A stretch of DNA of 36,914 nucleotides. Origin: Bacteroidales bacterium (lineage in GTDB: Bacteria > Bacteroidota > Bacteroidia > Bacteroidales > UBA932). Of the stretch, positions 32,336 through 36,914 are shown one piece after another. Position 1 is the first letter of the stretch, and the number at the start of each line of letters is the position of its first letter. The notes below the pieces were generated by a model. It saw nothing but the letters and a program-made list of their open reading frames with translations, made no database searches and was not told where the DNA came from. Where the stretch lies: the NCBI GenBank assembly GCA_017631875.1, contig JAGBSL010000002.1, positions 1 to 36,914 on the forward strand. Direction: 5' to 3'. A program made the translations under genes and the position numbers.

Positions 32336-33004
32336 ATGGAAGTAAAGATAGAACAAAGTTGGAAAGACGCATTGGCGGGCGAGTTCGATAAACCGTACTT
32401 CGCATCGCTGGTGCGTTTTCTTCATAAGGAGAAGGCTGAAGGCAGGAAGGTGTTTCCTCCGGGAAGCCAGATATTCCGTGCATTCGAGCTGACACCTGTG
32501 CCGCAGGTTAAGGTCGTGATTCTTGGACAGGATCCGTATCATGGTCCTGGACAGGCCCACGGACTGTCGTTCTCCGTGCCGGAGGGGGTTCCGGCTCCAC
32601 CTTCCTTGAAGAACATCTTCAAGGAGATCGAGACTGATCTCGGAGTCCGCATGAGCGGATATCCTAATCTGGAGAACTGGGCCCGTCAGGGAGTGCTGCT
32701 TCTGAATGCAGTGCTGACAGTGCGCTGCGCGGAAGCCGCATCTCATAGCAAGATCGGCTGGCAGGAGTTTACTGATGCTGTAATTCGTTATATATCAGAT
32801 AACTGTGAGGGTGTGGTGTTCATGCTGTGGGGCAATTTCGCCCGCACCAAGGCAGAGCTGATTGACCGTTCACGCCACTGTGTCCTTGAGGCGGCGCATC
32901 CGTCGCCATTGGCACGTGGAGCCTTCTTCGGAAGCCGCCACTTCTCACAGGCAAACAATTACCTGGCCTCAACCGGCCGCACACCAATAGATTGGAGACT
33001 ATAG
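32336..33004 (+). CDS. ung: Uracil-DNA glycosylase
   Basis: The 222-aa family 1 enzyme removes uracil from DNA. The catalytic water-activating loop GQDPYHG (64-70, Asp66) and the uracil-flipping loop HPSPLARG (189-196) are intact, as are PPSLKNIFKEI and LLLNAVLTV. Length is normal. It follows lon after 42 bases containing a dispersed repeat and may be read from the lon promoter. Tandem hairpins follow its stop. Confidence 0.97.
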   Translation: MEVKIEQSWKDALAGEFDKPYFASLVRFLHKEKAEGRKVFPPGSQIFRAFELTPVPQVKVVILGQDPYHGPGQAHGLSFSVPEGVPAPPSLKNIFKEIETDLGVRMSGYPNLENWARQGVLLLNAVLTVRCAEAASHSKIGWQEFTDAVIRYISDNCEGVVFMLWGNFARTKAELIDRSRHCVLEAAHPSPLARGAFFGSRHFSQANNYLASTGRTPIDWRL

Positions 33005-33012
33005 TTCTTGAC

Positions 33013-33143
33013 TTCTCCACAAAACAGCCGATTTGGTGGAGAACTGATACGGAAAAGGTGCACCTCTCCACGAAACAGCCGGTTTGGTGGAGAACCGATA
33101 CAGAAAGTGTACACCTCTCCACGAAACAGCCAATTTTGTGGAG
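33013..33143. repeat. Three tandem hairpin units, about 51-52 bases each
   Basis: Stems CTCCAC/GTGGAG with inner AAA/TTT pairs lie at 33013-33043, 33066-33092 and 33117-33143, each around an ACAGCC loop. The linkers (GATACGGAAAAGGTG, GATACAGAAAGTG) are also similar, so the whole unit is a direct tandem repeat. Stem changes are partly compensated. It lies between ung and coaD. Confidence 0.85.
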
Positions 33144-33197
33144 AACTTAGTGCCAAAATTGAGAAAAATACACATCAACCCAATAAGGTTAGAAAAT

Positions 33198-33656
33198 ATG
33201 AAACGCATAGCAATGTTTCCAGGGTCTTTTGACCCATTCACCGCAGGTCACCTCAACATTCTGAAGAGGGCCTTGACTATGTTTGACGAAGTAGTAGTTG
33301 CAGTGGGAATCAATATAGACAAGAGAGGATTCTTCCCGAATGAGAAAAGGATAGAGATAATCCGTCAGGCTACAGCAGGCCTTGAGGGTGTCAGCATCAT
33401 CCAGTATGACAACCTGACCATCGACAAGTGTCGCGAGTTGGGTATCAGGCACATCGTCAGGGGAGTGCGTAACATGATTGACTTCGAGACTGAGAGGTCT
33501 ATTGCCGACGCTAACAGAAAGCTCGCGCCAGATATTGAGACCATCATTATTCCGACTGCACAGGAGTATGCTCACATATCATCGACAGCCGTGCGTGACC
33601 TTCTCAAGCACGGTGGCGACACATCGCTCTTTGTACCTGAAGGTGTGGAACTTTAA
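33198..33656 (+). CDS. coaD: Phosphopantetheine adenylyltransferase
   Basis: The 152-aa enzyme makes dephospho-CoA from 4'-phosphopantetheine and ATP. The nucleotidyltransferase motif FPGSFDPFTAGHLNI (His18) and the ISSTAVRDLL motif near the C-terminus are present, with VRGVRNMIDFETE between them. The start is ATG 33198; an in-frame extension upstream runs through the hairpin repeats and is not credible. No TAnnTTTG box is seen just ahead of it. A dispersed repeat follows the stop. Confidence 0.96.
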   Translation: MKRIAMFPGSFDPFTAGHLNILKRALTMFDEVVVAVGINIDKRGFFPNEKRIEIIRQATAGLEGVSIIQYDNLTIDKCRELGIRHIVRGVRNMIDFETERSIADANRKLAPDIETIIIPTAQEYAHISSTAVRDLLKHGGDTSLFVPEGVEL

Positions 33657-33657
33657 T

Positions 33658-33685
33658 CGTCATCCCCGACCTGATCGGGGATCCT
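33658..33685. repeat. Dispersed palindromic repeat, variant ATCCCCGA/TCGGGGAT
   Basis: CGTCATCCCCGAC, a short centre and TCGGGGATCCT form an 8-bp perfect inverted repeat. It is the third member of the GTCAT...GATC family in the window. It begins 1 base after the coaD stop and could serve as a processing or termination hairpin; no U-tract follows. Confidence 0.8.
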
Positions 33686-33694
33686 AATGAAGAA

Positions 33695-35230
33695 ATGAAG
33701 TATCTGTTTACCATACTATTGACTCTTCTCGCTCTGGTGCTTCCTTCACGTGCGCAACAGCTTGACTCCGCAAAGCGCGTCCTTCTGGATGAGAAACTCG
33801 CAGAATATACTGCCGCGATCGAAAGGGAAGGTGTCCAGGTACAGAAGGAAGAGTGCGACTTCTTGATCGGAAGCAGCACTGATTCTCTTGTCAGGCAGCA
33901 TGTGGCTCTGCGTCTGTATGATCATTATATGAGTTCGAAAGTGATGGGTGCCGAGGCTGTTGCCATTCACATCTTCGATACATGGTTCCTTCCGGGGAAA
34001 GTGAGTATGGGTGATGATATGGACCTGATGACTGCCCGTGTCTATGCTGATTTCAATCGTCAGTCACAGATAGGCATGCCGGCTCCTGAACTTACCATGT
34101 ATACCATGGATGGCGATGTCATGGATCTATGCGTACAGGGATGCACAGTTGAGGACGGCCAAAGGCACACTGTGCTGTTTTTCTATGACACCGACTGTTC
34201 AAAGTGTAAGGTGGAAAGCATCCTGCTGTCGCATCTGCTTGAGGATGAGGACTATCCGATAGACTTCTTCGCTATATATACCGGTGACGATCAGCAGGCA
34301 TGGCAGAAGTACATATCGGAGAGGTTTGGTTTTCAGACTTCCAGGACAAAAATTACGCATCTGTGGGATCCGACATTGGATTCTGACTTCCAACGTAAGT
34401 ATGGCATCCTGCAGACTCCTCGCATGTACCTTATCGGGCCGGATAATTTTATCAAGGGACGTGGATTGGATACCTATTCGCTCGCATTGATGTTCAGTGA
34501 GATCTTTGCGCATCCGGACCTGATATATGGCAATCCTGAGATGGATGCCTTCTTTGATAATCTAATTGCGACAAGCACCATGTCATATGTGCAGTCCGAT
34601 GAAGGTCGGAGAACTGCAGTCAGGGATGCCGTGACCTATCTCGCGGACTCTCAGCTCCATGCCGGTGATACGACAATGTGCCGTCAGCTGCTTGGCGATT
34701 TCCTTTATTACCTTGCGCCGAAGACCGGTCAGGCGATGAAGGAGGGCACGAAATATCTCATCGATGAATATATTCTCGGACGAAACGATATCTGGAATAC
34801 TGCGGACGATTCGCTTAAGGTTGTGGGTTTTGCTGAGATTATGGATGACCTTTTGTCTAAGTCCATGCCGGGAAGCAGGATTGCAGGCATCAAGGTGCCG
34901 GGCGAACTGTTGACCTGGGCCAAGTCGGCGAAAAAGACCATGAATCTTCGGAAGTTGAAAGGGGAGTCGAATATCATCATATTCCATACGAACGGTTGCA
35001 ACATTTGCGCTGCGGAGATTGCTGATGCGCGAAAGATCATCTCGCAGCTTGACCGAAAGCAGAAAAACAAGATAAAGGTCTTTCTGGTCAATGTGGATGA
35101 TATCATGGCTTCTGATCCAGCTTTGGCTTCTAAGCTCTTTGACAGCTTTGACCTGGCGTCGCTTCCGTTCATAATCAGCACTGATAAGAAGGGAGTCATA
35201 GATTCCAGATATATGACCTTGCAAAATTAA
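33695..35230 (+). CDS. Secreted protein with two thioredoxin-like domains
   Basis: The 511-aa protein has a signal peptide (LLTLLALVLPSRAQ). The first thioredoxin-like domain (about 130-275) contains CSKC (168-171) in FFYDTDCSKCKVE and a cis-Pro region LQTPRMYLIG. The C-terminal domain (about 400-511) has CNIC (435-438) in FHTNGCNICAAE and SLPFIISTDKKGVID. The middle is helical. It resembles DUF5106/TlpA-type periplasmic proteins of Bacteroidales; either domain could be a redox site, but the substrate is unknown. It follows coaD after 38 bases containing a dispersed repeat. Confidence 0.8.
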   Translation: MKYLFTILLTLLALVLPSRAQQLDSAKRVLLDEKLAEYTAAIEREGVQVQKEECDFLIGSSTDSLVRQHVALRLYDHYMSSKVMGAEAVAIHIFDTWFLPGKVSMGDDMDLMTARVYADFNRQSQIGMPAPELTMYTMDGDVMDLCVQGCTVEDGQRHTVLFFYDTDCSKCKVESILLSHLLEDEDYPIDFFAIYTGDDQQAWQKYISERFGFQTSRTKITHLWDPTLDSDFQRKYGILQTPRMYLIGPDNFIKGRGLDTYSLALMFSEIFAHPDLIYGNPEMDAFFDNLIATSTMSYVQSDEGRRTAVRDAVTYLADSQLHAGDTTMCRQLLGDFLYYLAPKTGQAMKEGTKYLIDEYILGRNDIWNTADDSLKVVGFAEIMDDLLSKSMPGSRIAGIKVPGELLTWAKSAKKTMNLRKLKGESNIIIFHTNGCNICAAEIADARKIISQLDRKQKNKIKVFLVNVDDIMASDPALASKLFDSFDLASLPFIISTDKKGVIDSRYMTLQN

Positions 35231-35263
35231 TTCGCATTAAGTACGAGTTTGGTTTGATGTTTG

Positions 35264-35310
35264 AATAGGCGGGCACTTGCGGGACCTCCCCAAGCTGCCC
35301 GCTATTATTT
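35264..35310 (+). terminator. Long hairpin after the thioredoxin-like gene
   Basis: AATAG-g-CGGGCA pairs with TGCCCGCTATT, with an inner CTTGcGGG/CCCCAAG stem around ACCT. ATTT follows. It probably terminates the preceding gene; it is also 24 bases before the small ORF, so a leader role is possible. Confidence 0.65.
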
Positions 35311-35333
35311 ACGTAACTTAACAAACCGTAATT

Positions 35334-35498
35334 ATGTGTACTTTTATCGAGGATTATCTCAGCAATCCTTCCCAAGCCGTCATCAATGCACGTCCTGAAG
35401 TTGAATCACGTTTCGGTGGCTTCGAATATGACAATGACCATATTTATTCCCAGATTTCCTCTCCGGAATTCCGCCTTTACGAAGAAATGACTCTATAA
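35334..35498 (+). CDS. Hypothetical 54-aa protein
   Basis: An ATG-started frame of 54 codons encodes an acidic soluble protein that opens MCTFIEDYLSNPSQAVINAR and ends EFRLYEEMTL. The codon use and amino-acid mix look natural (Asp, Glu, Tyr, Phe rich, few rare residues) and there is an A-rich region ahead of the start. I recognise no family. It may be a real small protein or the remnant of a longer gene; there is no signal peptide or membrane segment. Confidence 0.4.
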   Translation: MCTFIEDYLSNPSQAVINARPEVESRFGGFEYDNDHIYSQISSPEFRLYEEMTL

Positions 35499-35536
35499 AT
35501 AAGCGCTTGAGAAGCTGCATTTCTGTTTGGGATTGT

Positions 35537-35544
35537 TAAATTTG
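35537..35544 (+). promoter_or_regulatory. Putative -7 box for the hydrolase gene
   Basis: TAAATTTG fits TAnnTTTG and lies 7 bases before the ATG at 35552, so transcription would start almost at the start codon. The nearest TTG (35507-35509) is about 27 bases upstream, longer than usual. Confidence 0.45.
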
Positions 35545-35551
35545 CACAATC

Positions 35552-36379
35552 ATGAAAACACTGAAATGCATTCTCTGCGCAGCAATGCTTCTTGCTGCCT
35601 CGCACTTGTATGCGAAAACCGAAAAAGTGACCATCCAGGGCTCTGTTGGTAATCTTTCTGCTGTTTTGCAGACTCCGGACCTTCTTGTGGAAGGCCAGAA
35701 GTGTCCTGTAGTCATCATCATGCACGGCTTCATGGGCAATAAGGACGGAATGCTCGAGAAGCTTACCGCTGACAAGCTTGCTGAGAATGGAATCGCAACA
35801 GTCAGGTTTGACTTCAACGGGCATGGAGAAAGTGAAGGAGAATTCACCGACATGACAGTCCCAAATGAGATCGAGGACGCCAAACTTGTGTATGCGTACG
35901 TTAAATCACTGCCTTTTGCCGGTGATATAGCGTTGACAGGCCACTCGCAGGGTGGAGTGGTTGCTTCCATGACTGCAGGGGATATCGGTGCAGATGGCGT
36001 CAAGTGCGTCGTGCTTCTGGCCCCGGCGGCAGTTCTTCGTGACGATGCGATCCGTGGCAACACGATGGGTGCACGTTATAATCCGCTTGATCCGCCAGCG
36101 TCAGTTCAGCTGTTTCCAGGCAAGAATCTCGGTGGAGAATACATCAGGACTGCCTTCAGTCTCCCTATCTATGAGACAGCACGTAAGTACACAGGTCCTG
36201 CCTGCATCATCCACGGCACAGGTGACCAGGTGGTTCCATATACATATGGTGAGAGATACCACGAGATCTGGCCAGGAAGTGAGCTCCACATCCTCCATGC
36301 AGCAGATCATGGCTTCTCAAAGAGCATGCAGGAAGTTATAGACCTCACGGTCAACTTCCTGATCAGAAATCTGAAATGA
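35552..36379 (+). CDS. Secreted alpha/beta hydrolase (esterase-like)
   Basis: The 275-aa protein has a signal peptide (CAAMLLAASHLYA) and an alpha/beta hydrolase domain. The oxyanion-hole region is MHGFMGNKDG, the nucleophile Ser132 is in TGHSQGG, and Asp225 (HGTGDQVVP) with His253 (AADHGFS) completes the triad. The FDFNGHGESEGEFTDMT segment resembles cinnamoyl/feruloyl esterases. With a GH3 glycosidase nearby on the other strand, a role in breaking plant polysaccharide esters is possible but is only inference. Confidence 0.85.
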   Translation: MKTLKCILCAAMLLAASHLYAKTEKVTIQGSVGNLSAVLQTPDLLVEGQKCPVVIIMHGFMGNKDGMLEKLTADKLAENGIATVRFDFNGHGESEGEFTDMTVPNEIEDAKLVYAYVKSLPFAGDIALTGHSQGGVVASMTAGDIGADGVKCVVLLAPAAVLRDDAIRGNTMGARYNPLDPPASVQLFPGKNLGGEYIRTAFSLPIYETARKYTGPACIIHGTGDQVVPYTYGERYHEIWPGSELHILHAADHGFSKSMQEVIDLTVNFLIRNLK

Positions 36380-36386
36380 CACGAAT

Positions 36387-36499
36387 ACCATCGTGACACA
36401 AATCTTCGTTTTTGTGTCACGATGGTCCTAAAAACAAGGTGAAATAGCCTCAAATACATACCACCGTGACAAAAAATGGTTGAATTTTGTCACGGTGGT
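36387..36499. repeat. Two tandem hairpins with ACCAyCGTGACA arms
   Basis: ACCATCGTGACACAAA (36387-36402) pairs perfectly with its complement at 36411-36426, and ACCACCGTGACAAAA (36460-36474) with 36485-36499. The arms differ by a base pair and a two-base deletion that are compensated on the other side. The region lies between convergent genes; 36500-36525 shows nothing further. Confidence 0.85.
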
Positions 36500-36525
36500 A
36501 ATATTTTACGTATTTGGCGGAGGTG

Positions 36526-36591
36526 TTAGATTTCAGTTTCGATAGTCTGGCGGATGTCGTCTGATGCCGAACCAACGAGGATCTCGATCTT
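36526..36591 (-). pseudogene. Remnant of a second GH3 C-terminal tail
   Basis: A 22-codon stretch just downstream of the GH3 stop, on the same strand, reads KIEILVGSASDDIRQTIETEI followed by TAA. This matches the last strand of the GH3 Fn3-like domain (compare VMFGANAADIRATGEYRL in the intact gene). No start or upstream part remains, so it is probably left over from a lost or recombined paralogue. Confidence 0.55.
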
Positions 36592-36613
36592 ACACAGAAG
36601 GTTTCATAGAGTT

Positions 36614-36914
36614 TTACTTCTTAATAGACATCTCGTTGATAGGCTGTGTAGGAGCGAGAACATTGTTCACGGCCCAGCTTTCAGCCTTCTTGAGTCTGTA
36701 CTCGCCTGTAGCTCGGATATCAGCTGCATTGGCTCCGAACATCACCTTGTATGTACCTGCTGCAGTCTCCCATGCTGAAGTTGCCTCGTTGAATGATGCG
36801 AGAGTGTACTTGTCAACGTTGATTGTAAGGGTCTGAGCCTCACCTGGAGCAAGAGTCTTTGTCTTTGCAAAGCCCTTGAGCTCGAATGCAGGCTTCTCAA
36901 GTCCGCCTGCAGGA
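36614..36914 (-). CDS. Glycoside hydrolase family 3, C-terminal part only
   Basis: The last 99 codons and stop of a minus-strand gene are in the window; the rest lies beyond the right edge. The visible part, with FELKGFAKTKTLAPGEAQTL and AAGTYKVMFGANAADIRATG, is the Fn3-like domain that closes GH3 beta-glucosidases and beta-xylosidases. The catalytic domains cannot be seen, so substrate cannot be judged. The protein ends QPINEMSIKK. A leftover of another GH3 tail lies 22 bases downstream. Confidence 0.85.
   Translation of the reverse strand, partial: PAGGLEKPAFELKGFAKTKTLAPGEAQTLTINVDKYTLASFNEATSAWETAAGTYKVMFGANAADIRATGEYRLKKAESWAVNNVLAPTQPINEMSIKK

Noticed and set aside
33013..33143. Possible short CRISPR array (regularly spaced repeats)
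   Set aside because: The linkers between repeats are themselves similar, there are under three units, the stems are too strong and no cas gene is present.

Overview
This looks like a chromosomal segment from a member of the Bacteroidales (Bacteroidota). The signs are: most genes lack a Shine-Dalgarno sequence; there are several TTG/TAnnTTTG promoters of the type used by the Bacteroidota housekeeping sigma factor; an outer-membrane beta-barrel protein carries an N-terminal regulatory (CarboxypepD_reg-like) domain; the orders rplU-rpmA-serS and HU / 30-aa basic protein / RNase G occur; and dispersed palindromic repeats of the GTCAT...GATCT kind are present. The genus cannot be fixed from the window. 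There is no integrase, transposase, phage structural gene, CRISPR array, tRNA or rRNA.

Layout. 1-3484 (minus) is a large AsmA-like protein, cut by the window start. It diverges from an ATPase-like protein with degenerate nucleotide-binding motifs and a sirtuin deacylase. 5500-8444 is translation and repair: rpsU (with an exceptional Shine-Dalgarno), rplU, rpmA, serS and ruvC. Next come a large outer-membrane beta-barrel protein, a hairpin-rich intergenic region and lnt on the minus strand. 13594-17305 is a tight run of LysE-type exporter, DUF362 ferredoxin-like protein, PASTA protein and an RluD-type pseudouridine synthase.

17383-26580 is the most distinctive part. A promoter box is followed by a long rod-like structured RNA and then six tightly spaced genes whose products all carry export signals: a DUF4384 protein, a caspase-family protease, a beta-barrel-like protein, a 1040-aa lipoprotein of Fn3-like repeats ending in a FISUMP-like domain, an LPP20-like protein and a transglutaminase-fold cysteine enzyme. 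The set suggests an envelope- or surface-located protease system. Its job is unknown.

After it come an accessory-looking XRE-type gene with a palindromic operator, then rng, a 30-aa ribosomal-type gene and hup on the minus strand, then lon, ung, coaD, a double thioredoxin-fold protein, a small ORF, an alpha/beta hydrolase, and the C-terminal end of a GH3 glycoside hydrolase next to a remnant of a second GH3 tail.

The non-coding signals stand out. Three operon-ending genes place the stop codon exactly at the top of a perfect hairpin. The ATPase gene and lon share an inverted repeat plus GGGGG leader. Four intergenic regions carry tandem hairpins with different arms. Three members of one dispersed palindromic repeat family are present, one of which supplies the probable start codon of ruvC.
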